From Helicobacter didelphidarum (lineage in GTDB: Bacteria; Campylobacterota; Campylobacteria; Campylobacterales; Helicobacteraceae): a DNA stretch of 33,613 nt. Position numbers and translations under genes: made by a program. Under the pieces are notes generated by a model, which did not search any database, had not been told where the DNA came from, and was given only the letters and a program-made list of their open reading frames with translations. The stretch lies in the NCBI RefSeq assembly GCF_003364195.1, contig NZ_NXLQ01000021.1:1-33613 (forward strand), given 5' to 3'. Positions 26,399-33,613 of this stretch are shown here, piece by piece; the stretch's first letter is position 1; the number at the start of each line of letters is the position of its first letter.

Positions 26399-26429
26399 TA
26401 GATTATAATAATATAATTTATCAGTAAAT
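26390..26429. terminator. Hairpin of 18 pairs spanning the pyrF stop codon
   Basis: Positions 26390-26407 pair with 26412-26429 around ATAA, 17 Watson-Crick pairs plus one G-T. The pyrF TGA (26396-26398) lies inside the left arm. The convergent gene ends at 26546. A bidirectional 3' element is likely, but no T run follows on either strand, so it may stabilise mRNA rather than terminate. Confidence 0.5.
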
Positions 26430-26545
26430 ATGAATATTCTAAATTACAATCTTTAGAAATTCCTAAAATAATCTTGCAATCTCATATTTAGTAACTTTAC
26501 CCAACCCTCTCTAATATACTTTTTATTGCATCATATTTTTAAAAT

Positions 26546-27112
26546 TTAATAATCGTTGAGCTTTGGACATTCAAGCATAATTTTTGCAACACCACGATTG
26601 GGGACAGAATCTAAATTTAATAATAACTGCGAACTTGAAGTTCGTTGAGCCTCAAAAGTGCGTGAAATAATTAATGAGCATTGTGTAATATTTGGTGGTG
26701 TTGGCTCAATTTTATAAAGTTGCCCACCATAATGTGTAACTTCATAAATATTTGGAGCCATGCGTGAATACTGATTTGTCTTATTACGCGTATAACGATA
26801 GAAAGTTATGTTATCATTATTAGAACGAAAAATTGTATAATTGCCTTTATCATAGACACCCTTTGATACAATTTGTGCTTTATTGTCTGGATTGAGTGCT
26901 TCTTGCGGAATGGAAATAATTAAAGGCGATTTATTTTGGACGAAAGAAGCTTCAACGGGAATAATATGCGAAGTTACGAAAACTAAAATATTGGGATTTT
27001 CCTTACTTTTTTGATAAGAATGATAATCCTCATCTAAGAAGCTATCAGCAAATAATGGAATCAGAAAAATTTGTAGAAATAAACAATTAGCAAATACTTT
27101 CTTTTTTATCAT
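26546..27112 (-). CDS. Secreted hypothetical protein
   Basis: The product is 188 residues with an N-terminal signal peptide of about 22 (basic MIKKK, hydrophobic CLFLQIFLIPLFA, then DSF). The mature part is polar, without further membrane spans, with two Cys (QCSLII and LECPKL) near the end, which could form a disulfide in the periplasm. There is no lipobox. I do not recognise the family. AAGGA lies about ten bases upstream of the ATG. It has no operon partner. Confidence 0.65.
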   Translation of the reverse strand: MIKKKVFANCLFLQIFLIPLFADSFLDEDYHSYQKSKENPNILVFVTSHIIPVEASFVQNKSPLIISIPQEALNPDNKAQIVSKGVYDKGNYTIFRSNNDNITFYRYTRNKTNQYSRMAPNIYEVTHYGGQLYKIEPTPPNITQCSLIISRTFEAQRTSSSQLLLNLDSVPNRGVAKIMLECPKLNDY

Positions 27113-27370
27113 AAGAACACATTCCTTGAATATTTAATCTAAAATTATGACAAATTTATGAAATAAAAGCAATTTAGATTCCATAAATTATAATATAAAT
27201 TATTAAAATGAGAGTAATAAAAAATAGATGATGTTTTGTATTTTATCTTTATGTTGAGGGCAAATATTGCAATCTTATTGAATTGAGTGATTAAAAATAA
27301 TTATTATTTATATACTTCAGATTTATAAATTGTGTTATAATCTTAATTTATTTTATTATTAAGGAATGCT
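27113..27370. other. Divergent spacer, 258 bp
   Basis: Between the secreted protein (minus) and the aldo/keto reductase (plus). It holds the reductase -10 and nothing else I can support. Confidence 0.4.
27336..27341 (+). promoter_or_regulatory. Extended -10 promoter of the aldo/keto reductase
   Basis: TATAAT preceded by TGTGT, 30 bp before the ATG. Confidence 0.45.
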
Positions 27371-28405
27371 ATGAAATATAGACAGTTGGGTGATAGTGGG
27401 TATTTTATCCCAAATATGATACTTGGCACAGCAACTTTTGCTGGAAGCACAGAATTTTTTAAGAAATGGGGAAATGTGCAGGTGGATGAAGCAAGGGAAC
27501 TAGTCAAAACTTGCGTTGATTCTGGTTTTAATGCTTTTGATACGGCAGATTGCTACTCTTTAGGGGATGCTGAAGTTGTGCTAGGTGAGGTGCTAAAGGA
27601 CTACAAACGCAATGAGATTTTTATCTCGACAAAAACGGGGATGTGGATGAGTGAGAATCCCAATGATATCGGCACTTCACGTACAAAAATCATCACAAGT
27701 GTTGAGGCGAGTTTGAGGCGATTGCAGACTGACTATATTGATTTGTATCATTTGCATTGTTATGATGCAAAAACACCACATTTAGAGGCTTTACAAGCCT
27801 TAAATAATTTAGTCAAACAGGGAAAGATTCGTTATTTTGGAGTGAGTAATTATTCAGCATGGCATTTGATGAAGATGCTTTCCATTGCAGATAAGCATGG
27901 TTTGCAACGTCCTATCGTCCACCAAGCTTATTATTCACTTGCAGCAAGAGAGTTTGAAAATGAGCTTATGCCTCTTGCACTTGAGGAAAAAGTCGGTACA
28001 CTTGTCTGGAGTCCATTAAGTGGTGCAATGCTTTCGGGTAAAATCATGCGTAAATCTCAGGATACGAAAGGCTCACGATTAGGCACTGATGGCGTATGGG
28101 ATATGGATATGGAGCATCTCTATACGATTACAGATGCTCTTGAGATTGTGGCACAGGAAAGTGGGTATTCTTTTCCACAAATTTCACTTGCGTGGGTGTT
28201 AAGTCGTCCCAGTGTCTCAAGCCTTGTTATTGGTGCAAGAAATACACAGCAGTTGAAAGCGAATTTGAGTGCAGGTAAAATTGTGCTAGATTCTAAGCAT
28301 ATTGAATTACTTGATAAAGCAAGTCAAAGAAAACTAGCATATCCCTATTGGCACCAACGATTTACAGTAGACAATCGTGACCCATATCCTGTCAAGCGAT
28401 ATTAG
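27371..28405 (+). CDS. Aldo/keto reductase
   Basis: NADPH-dependent reductase of the YajO/Kv-beta-like group in the cytoplasm. The catalytic tetrad is visible: D57 and Y62 (NAFDTADCYSLGD), K88 (ISTKTG) and H129 (LYHLHCYD). VRxFGVSN appears as IRYFGVSNYSAWH, and LVWSPLSGAMLSGK and VSSLVIGARNTQQL are typical of the C-terminal cofactor region. The 344-residue length is normal. AAGGA precedes the ATG. Codons are richer in G and C than in the neighbours. The first bases of the window encode a scrap similar to KVGTLVWSPL here. H. pylori has a similar gene needed for growth at acid pH; the natural substrate is unknown. Confidence 0.92.
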   Translation: MKYRQLGDSGYFIPNMILGTATFAGSTEFFKKWGNVQVDEARELVKTCVDSGFNAFDTADCYSLGDAEVVLGEVLKDYKRNEIFISTKTGMWMSENPNDIGTSRTKIITSVEASLRRLQTDYIDLYHLHCYDAKTPHLEALQALNNLVKQGKIRYFGVSNYSAWHLMKMLSIADKHGLQRPIVHQAYYSLAAREFENELMPLALEEKVGTLVWSPLSGAMLSGKIMRKSQDTKGSRLGTDGVWDMDMEHLYTITDALEIVAQESGYSFPQISLAWVLSRPSVSSLVIGARNTQQLKANLSAGKIVLDSKHIELLDKASQRKLAYPYWHQRFTVDNRDPYPVKRY

Positions 28406-28534
28406 TTGCTAAACGATATAAAATTTTCTACCTTAAGGTAAGGTATCGTTAAATCAATTTTACTCACATAAAAGTTATACATAGCTACCTAAGTTTTTAT
28501 GGATAAGAAGTGCTTGAATTAAAGAATAATAAAT

Positions 28535-28563
28535 GTTATATATCTTTATAAAAGATATATAAC
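28535..28563. terminator. Perfect 13 bp hairpin, possible bidirectional terminator
   Basis: GTTATATATCTTT (28535-28547) pairs fully with AAAGATATATAAC (28551-28563) around ATA. On the minus strand the right flank is moderately T-rich. It separates two convergent genes. Confidence 0.5.
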
Positions 28564-28782
28564 CAAAATAATCAAAATCATATTATATAGAATATAAAAT
28601 AGAATCTCATTTAGAAAATATCATGAACAATACTCTTTGTTGGGGTAATAATTAAGGATGCATGAGGAGATATATTGTTTATACTTGAGAAATTATATTT
28701 TTATTTGCATAATGTTTTTCGAAACCACAAAATATTATTACCTTATGCATACTTGTAATTTCTGCAATGTGTTCAACGAGGT

Positions 28783-28829
28783 AAGCAAATAATAAATAAT
28801 TATTGTATTAACAAAAACATTATTTGCTT
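28783..28829. repeat. 11 bp inverted repeat with 25 nt loop
   Basis: AAGCAAATAAT (28783-28793) and ATTATTTGCTT (28819-28829) are exact complements. The right arm ends 19 bp from the stop of the DUF5718-like gene, so it is likely in its 3' untranslated region. Confidence 0.45.
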
Positions 28830-28848
28830 GAAAGAGATAGGTTTTATG

Positions 28849-29673
28849 TTATTTCAAACACACTTGTTGGCGAAGAATAGAGGTATGGTCCAATTCCCTA
28901 ACACCTTGTTGTATAAATGATTGAATCTGTTTGTTGTCATATACTTTATGGTTGTAGGCAATTATACAAATTTCATCTCCTTCTTTTAAGAATCTTTCTT
29001 CCGCAAAATGTGTATAGCTTGTTGAGCCAATTGCAATGAGATATTTTTTGGGATATTTTGCTTCTTGTATTATATGACTAAAATCCTCTAAAACAGCATG
29101 TTCTGTTTGTGTATTAAGTTTTTTTATTATCCAATCAATAAGTTTTTTGTAGAAATAACTATAATGAAGAAGGCTGATATTATCACCATATTGATGAATT
29201 TTCCCATTATCTATAAGAAATGAAGTTAATGAATAATCATCACAAATGCCATTATTGTCAAATTTATCAAGCAAAATCTTATTTCCAAGCCCTTTAGACC
29301 CAACAGAAAAATTTTTCTTTTGGCTAAGTTTCTTTGCTACAATATCATTTCTGATTGAAGCATCGTTGAAAGCCATAAAATATTTTGGTATCAGAGATTT
29401 TACCTTATTGTTCTCATAAATAATATCACATTCAAGTGCTATTTCTGGCTCTGCTTGAACATTCAATGTATGATTTTCAGGTAAAACAACTTTTGCACTA
29501 TTAATGCAATATCGTCCCAAAAAGTCTGTTCTATATGGCACATAAAAAGGAAATAATCCCTTTGGTGCACCTTCTTCATCGCTTATAATATTTGCGAAAT
29601 CTTTAGATTCTCCTGCTTGTTCCAAATGATTAGTAAAATTTCCTGCAACGCCAAGTCCTAAAATTTCTTCCAT
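28849..29673 (-). CDS. DUF5718-like protein of unknown function
   Basis: The product is 274 residues. The start GLGVAGNFTNHLEQAGESKDF is what I recall as the hallmark of the DUF5718 family, shared among epsilonproteobacteria. Other conserved-looking parts are EPEIALECDIIY, FNDASIRN and SVGSKGLGNK, which recall the metal-binding region of fumarylacetoacetate hydrolase-like folds; that link is inference. There is no signal peptide or membrane span. AGGAG lies six bases upstream of the ATG. The gene is alone, convergent with the aldo/keto reductase and in the same direction as coaBC. No reaction can be assigned. Confidence 0.75.
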   Translation of the reverse strand: MEEILGLGVAGNFTNHLEQAGESKDFANIISDEEGAPKGLFPFYVPYRTDFLGRYCINSAKVVLPENHTLNVQAEPEIALECDIIYENNKVKSLIPKYFMAFNDASIRNDIVAKKLSQKKNFSVGSKGLGNKILLDKFDNNGICDDYSLTSFLIDNGKIHQYGDNISLLHYSYFYKKLIDWIIKKLNTQTEHAVLEDFSHIIQEAKYPKKYLIAIGSTSYTHFAEERFLKEGDEICIIAYNHKVYDNKQIQSFIQQGVRELDHTSILRQQVCLK

Positions 29674-29879
29674 GCTATACTCCTAAATAGAATTTTTATA
29701 CACTAGACAATAGAAATATGTGTGTTAGTATAGTCTTATTGAGTATTAGTGTGATAAATATTTCACATTATCAAAATAAGTTTTTGTAATTATATTACAT
29801 AAAGTAACTTATAAGAAATATATACTATTTTTCATACCATTTATTTCTTAAAGTGCGATACTGAAGTGTCATTTTGCAG

Positions 29880-31481
29880 TCATAATCCTAGCGATTCAAT
29901 ATGTTGGCATAATTTTAAACTGATATTGAACTTATTATCTTGTATCTTACATCTTGTATCTTTTGTTAAGAAATACATTTGGTTGGTGTTGTTTCCAAAA
30001 CTCATATTGTTTTCTGAAATAATATTAAGGCATACCATAGCACAATTTTTAGAATCAAGAATTTTTATTGCATTTTTTATTGCATTTTCTGCATCACATT
30101 CAGCTTTAAAGGCTATTTTTACGAGATTATTCCCTTGTAAAGACTTCAAAATATCGATATTTTCGTAAAGTGTAAGTTGCATTTCATTGCCAATATCTTG
30201 TTTTTTTAGTTTCCCTTTTTTTGTTGTTGGAATATAATCGCTAATTGCTGCAGCCATAAAAAGATAAGTTTTTTGTATTATATTGTGATTATTTATATCT
30301 TGAGAATAAGAATTATAGAATGAAAAATTTTTGTTTATATGTTTGTGGGTAGATGTGCATATATTATCTATCAAAGTGCTTTCCTTAGGTATTGCACAAG
30401 GTTTTTGTTGCGTAGAAAGATTGTGAGACTTTGATTCAGAATCTTCAATTTCTTTTATTTTGGTTTGCAGTGCTTGAAGGTAATCTTGTGATGAAGTTAC
30501 TCGAATAATCTCAATATCTCGTGGCAGTGTAATTGGAATCTTAGAGGTAATTAAGCAAACTTTTGCTCCTAAAAAATAAAGTGCTAATGCGAGGTTACAT
30601 GCTTGTAAGCCACTTGAGTGATTGCTGATACAGCGAATTGTATCAATATTTTCACTACTCCCACCGCCTGTTATAAGGACATTTTTACCATGCCAATACT
30701 GACACACAGAAAGGCTTCTCTTGATTCTAAAAAGAATTTCTTGAGGATTAGCCATTGCTCCACTACCAACATCACCACATGCAAGCAATCCTAAATCTGG
30801 TGCAATAATTTCAAATCCTCTTGTTTTAAGCAATTCTATGTTATGATTGGTAGCCATATTGTCCAACATAAGTGGATTTGCACTTGGTGCAAGTAGCTTT
30901 GGAATCTGTGTGCGGTAATTTTTTGTTGTTTTCTCTTGCATGCCATAAAGTTTCTTATGAGGTAGAGCGATTGTGCATGAAAGATAGACATTATCTGCAA
31001 TACCACAAGCTAGTTTATTAATGCTATTTACACTTATTGGTGCAAATACTGCAATATCAGCCCATTTTGCATAACCTATGTGATTAAGCGGAGCAAAATC
31101 ATTTTCTTGATGATATTGTAAATAGTCATTTGAACTTTGTGTTGGAGATGTAAATGTTGTATTATCTTGTGTGGTAGGGTAGGGCAATCTTTCCTTTGAA
31201 TCTCTCATTGATTTAAAAAGATGAGAATTATCTGTGTTATGATGATATTGTTTTGAATCACAAGTATGAAAGTAAGTATTCCATGATTCATTACCATCAT
31301 GCAACAAAGGAGTATTACTTAATGCTTCAAAGCTTAAGGGTGTGATAAACCGTAAAGCATTTTGCGTTGCTACAACACGAACGAATGCACCTTCTTTCCG
31401 CAAGAGTCGAATAAGTTCCAGGGTCTTATATACTGCTATTGATCCGCTCACAAAAATAAGAACCTTTTTATTTTTTAGCAT
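29880..31481 (-). CDS. coaBC: Bifunctional phosphopantothenoylcysteine decarboxylase / phosphopantothenate-cysteine ligase, with insertions
   Basis: Performs two consecutive CoA steps. The N-terminal flavin decarboxylase (CoaC) has VSGSIAVYKTLELIRLL, catalytic H134 in HIGYAKWAD, LAPSANPLMLDNMATN (the substrate-binding PASANT-like loop) and C235 in ACGDVGSGAM. The C-terminal synthetase (CoaB) has LITGGGSSENIDTIRCISNHSSG and AAISDYIPTTKKGKLKK. The chain is 533 residues, more than 100 above normal. Extra low-complexity segments lie at about 74-128, just ahead of the active-site His, and at about 346-404, inside CoaB; both are rich in Asn, Ser, Gln, His and Thr. AAAGGA precedes the ATG. It is divergent from the ABC transporter genes with 102 bp between. 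Confidence 0.93.
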   Translation of the reverse strand: MLKNKKVLIFVSGSIAVYKTLELIRLLRKEGAFVRVVATQNALRFITPLSFEALSNTPLLHDGNESWNTYFHTCDSKQYHHNTDNSHLFKSMRDSKERLPYPTTQDNTTFTSPTQSSNDYLQYHQENDFAPLNHIGYAKWADIAVFAPISVNSINKLACGIADNVYLSCTIALPHKKLYGMQEKTTKNYRTQIPKLLAPSANPLMLDNMATNHNIELLKTRGFEIIAPDLGLLACGDVGSGAMANPQEILFRIKRSLSVCQYWHGKNVLITGGGSSENIDTIRCISNHSSGLQACNLALALYFLGAKVCLITSKIPITLPRDIEIIRVTSSQDYLQALQTKIKEIEDSESKSHNLSTQQKPCAIPKESTLIDNICTSTHKHINKNFSFYNSYSQDINNHNIIQKTYLFMAAAISDYIPTTKKGKLKKQDIGNEMQLTLYENIDILKSLQGNNLVKIAFKAECDAENAIKNAIKILDSKNCAMVCLNIISENNMSFGNNTNQMYFLTKDTRCKIQDNKFNISLKLCQHIESLGL

Positions 31482-31583
31482 AATTATCCTTTAACATATT
31501 GTTATTTGATATTTTATTCTCTATTATTTAAAAAAAATTGCTAAGATTGCAAGGGTTATTATACAAAAAAATAAGGATAATGC

Positions 31584-32345
31584 GTGAGTGAAATTATCTT
31601 AAAAGTAGATTCTCTAAGTAAAAATTATGATTTGATACAAGCTCTCGATAATGTGAGTTTTCAAGTAAAATCTGGAGAAGTCTTTGGATTGCTCGGGAGG
31701 AATGGTGGAGGCAAAACTACTCTTATTAAGATTCTTACTTCCATGATTCTAGAGTATTCTGGTAGGGTATGGTTTTTAGGTTATCCATTAAATGAACGCA
31801 AACATACTATTTTTTTTAAACAGAATATTGCATATTTACCTGATAAAGATTTTCTTTATCCGCACATGACACCAACACAATCTATACGATTTTTCACTGA
31901 TTTTTTCACTGATTTTTCAACTCAAAAAGCTCAAGAAATTATGAAAAAACTTGACATACCACAGAATCAAAAAATTGGCACGATGTCAAAAGGACAAGCA
32001 GAAAAAGTTGGGATAGCTTTGATTCTAGCACGCAATGCAAGACTTTATCTTTTTGATGAGCCACTAGCTGGGGCAGATGTTATTAGTCGTGATGAAATTT
32101 TTAAAATTATTCAAGAATATTGTTGTAATGGTGCAACAATAATTGCTACTCATCTTGTTTCAAGTGTTGAACCAATTCTTGATTCTGCACTTTTTTTAAA
32201 TAAAAAGAGTATGGCGTATGCAAGTAAAAAAGATTTGTTGCACGGATTCTCTAATCTCGAAGATAGTTTTAGATATTATGCTGCTGATTCTATAATAAAG
32301 CCGCTAAAACAGAGTGATGTTGAGGTTGAGAACCAAATGCAATAA
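31584..32345 (+). CDS. ABC transporter ATP-binding protein (YtrB-like)
   Basis: Cytoplasmic ATPase of an ABC-2 type exporter. Walker A GRNGGGKT is at 38-45, signature MSKGQAEK at 134-141 (a variant of LSxGQ), Walker B LYLFDEP at 154-160, followed by LAGADV and the H-loop in ATHLV. The sequence AYLPDKDFLY in the Q-loop position is typical of the YtrB/YhcH group. The 253-residue length is normal. The start is GTG 31584, six bases after AAGGA; an ATG four bases earlier runs into a stop after three codons. The permease gene follows after 105 bp. Substrate unknown. Confidence 0.85.
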   Translation: MSEIILKVDSLSKNYDLIQALDNVSFQVKSGEVFGLLGRNGGGKTTLIKILTSMILEYSGRVWFLGYPLNERKHTIFFKQNIAYLPDKDFLYPHMTPTQSIRFFTDFFTDFSTQKAQEIMKKLDIPQNQKIGTMSKGQAEKVGIALILARNARLYLFDEPLAGADVISRDEIFKIIQEYCCNGATIIATHLVSSVEPILDSALFLNKKSMAYASKKDLLHGFSNLEDSFRYYAADSIIKPLKQSDVEVENQMQ

Positions 32346-32450
32346 ATACATAACTTAAAGAAATAGATGAAAAATGTCTTATGTAATTTACTTTAATTAA
32401 AAAGATAGAATTGTATCTTATTTTATAGATTTTAAGAAGGAAGAAAGAAT

Positions 32451-33266
32451 ATGAATGATACCACACCCAATACCTTAAGTATAATGCCTCAAGATTCTAA
32501 TCTAAATACAGAAAACATAAGAGATTCGCAAAATTACACGCTTGTGCAATCTCTTAAAGATGCGTGGAAAGTGTGTAAACATGAATTTTTAATGTCTCGT
32601 TACCTTGTATTATCAAGTGGGATTATTTTACTATGTATTGTTTGTCTTGCACCCTTTGAAATTAATGGATATGAAAATAAGCTCTTTGTTGGAACAATTT
32701 ATGTTCTTTTATTTTTTGCTTTTATAATTTTTGCTTTTAGTTATTTTTTCAGTGCTGCAATAAGCTTTTATCAAGGTATATTTGGTAAAAATGCATATCT
32801 TACACATTCTTTACCTATTTCACTTGATGCTATGCTTTTTGCAAAGATTTTTATATTCTTACTTTGGGCTTTGATAGGTGGTTGTGAAATGATTTTCCTT
32901 TTATGGATCATTAAGCCAATATCATGGACTTCTATGTTGTTTGAAATGGATATAGAGGATTTGGAAATTGTCTTATTTGCAATTGCACAATGGATTAGTA
33001 CAACACTTTTTGAAATTACCTACATTTTTATGATAGCCGCACTTATTCATCGTAAAAAAACATTTACAATGTTTTATGGAATCTTACTTTATTTTCTCAT
33101 TAAAGTCGCACTTGCTATTTTATTCGCTGTGATTATTTCTAGCTTACCTCAATTAGACCATCTATCTCATGCAAGACTTTGGTTCACACTTGTGCCAATA
33201 ATATTATTAAGTATATTATGGTATGGAATCTGTCGAGTGATTATTAAAAACAAACTTGCACTTTAA
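32451..33266 (+). CDS. ABC-2 type transporter permease
   Basis: Integral membrane partner of the preceding ATPase. The 271 residues begin with a cytoplasmic segment of about 45, polar and Asn-rich, then about six membrane spans: near 47-66, 77-100, 127-150, 170-190, 193-225 and 240-262. There is no signal peptide. HSLPISLDAMLFAKI between the second and third spans resembles the cytoplasmic coupling part of bacitracin-type exporter permeases. AAGGAAGAAAGAAT precedes the ATG. There is no GntR-type regulator in the window, although YtrB-like systems often have one. Substrate unknown. Confidence 0.8.
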   Translation: MNDTTPNTLSIMPQDSNLNTENIRDSQNYTLVQSLKDAWKVCKHEFLMSRYLVLSSGIILLCIVCLAPFEINGYENKLFVGTIYVLLFFAFIIFAFSYFFSAAISFYQGIFGKNAYLTHSLPISLDAMLFAKIFIFLLWALIGGCEMIFLLWIIKPISWTSMLFEMDIEDLEIVLFAIAQWISTTLFEITYIFMIAALIHRKKTFTMFYGILLYFLIKVALAILFAVIISSLPQLDHLSHARLWFTLVPIILLSILWYGICRVIIKNKLAL

Positions 33267-33613
33267 TGGTAAAGAAAGAATGATGCATGTTATTTCATAA
33301 AAGCTAATTTCTGATATTCTCTAGTATTTTTTCGCAAGTATACAAAGGTTTTAGTAATCTATTTTACTCATTGGGTAAGAAAAATTTTAATCAAAGTTTT
33401 ATATTGAGTTTCTATGGATTTTACCTATCTAAGTCATTAATAAACTTTCAAATAGATTTCTTAATTGAAAGAGAATCTGATGTGTTGTATCAAGAGAATT
33501 TCAATGAAATTCTCTAATAATATTTTTCTGAATGATTAAAATTAAAATATTTTATTATTTTATATATTCTAATTTATAGAATGTAATCCAATAAAAATTC
33601 TACTATATATATA
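33267..33613. other. Non-coding end of the window, 347 bp
   Basis: I see no gene. The only clear element is the stem-loop at 33493-33515. Confidence 0.5.
33493..33526 (+). terminator. Likely intrinsic terminator of the ABC transporter operon
   Basis: AGAGAATTTC (33493-33502) and GAAATTCTCT (33506-33515) form a perfect 10 bp stem with an AAT loop, followed by AATAATA and a T-rich end. It lies 227 bp past the permease stop. Confidence 0.6.

Larger units (their letters stand above)
28406..28848. other. Convergent spacer of 443 bp with two perfect hairpins
   Basis: Contains no gene that I can support. It holds a 12 bp palindrome TACCTTAAGGTA (28429-28440) just after the aldo/keto reductase, a 13 bp hairpin (28535-28563) and an 11 bp inverted repeat (28783-28829). 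Confidence 0.6.

Overview
The window reads as a chromosomal segment of a low-GC Campylobacterota genome, most likely an enterohepatic Helicobacter. The basis is the set of family matches: a FlgG1-like rod protein, full NifS and NifU with no other nif genes, MqnC of the futalosine menaquinone route, a ribH-nusB pair, bL25, CoaBC and a YtrB-like ABC pair. Compact AAGGA ribosome sites and TATAAT-type -10 boxes without clear -35 boxes also fit. Species assignment is inference.

Layout. Positions 1-2258 are an accessory end: a possible scrap of an aldo/keto reductase, then an OLD-type ATPase/TOPRIM gene whose 5' end carries T11, T16, T9 and G16 runs and which shows no Walker A motif. Positions 2740-5384 hold an acyl-CoA thioesterase, mqnC and a secreted beta-rich protein. 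A rod gene (flgG1-like) lies on the minus strand, followed by ald and an SMR efflux gene. Positions 8414-8991 are non-coding and rich in inverted repeats. Next come nifS, a two-gene type II restriction-modification cassette, and nifU. The cassette separates two genes that are normally adjacent. Then queA, a secreted outer-membrane-type protein (minus), the hslV-hslU operon and ligA.

From 20113 to 23764 the genes are on the minus strand: a LolD-like ATPase, rplY, a rod-binding FlgJ-type protein and a radical SAM protein. A roughly 760 bp stretch between rplY and the FlgJ-type gene carries only a possible decayed reading frame and a long hairpin. The plus strand resumes with ribH-nusB-pyrF. A secreted hypothetical, an aldo/keto reductase, a DUF5718-like protein and coaBC follow, and the window closes with the ABC exporter pair.

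Most genes are housekeeping: Fe-S assembly, menaquinone, riboflavin, CoA, pyrimidine and queuosine synthesis, DNA ligation and HslUV proteolysis. The unusual content is the tract-controlled OLD-like nuclease, the restriction cassette inside the Fe-S locus, extra low-complexity segments in several enzymes (NusB tail about 210 residues; CoaBC, PyrF, QueA and LigA insertions), an apparent His-to-Asp change in the alanine dehydrogenase active site, and a set of long perfect hairpins between genes. I saw no tRNA, rRNA, CRISPR array, transposase or prophage gene.
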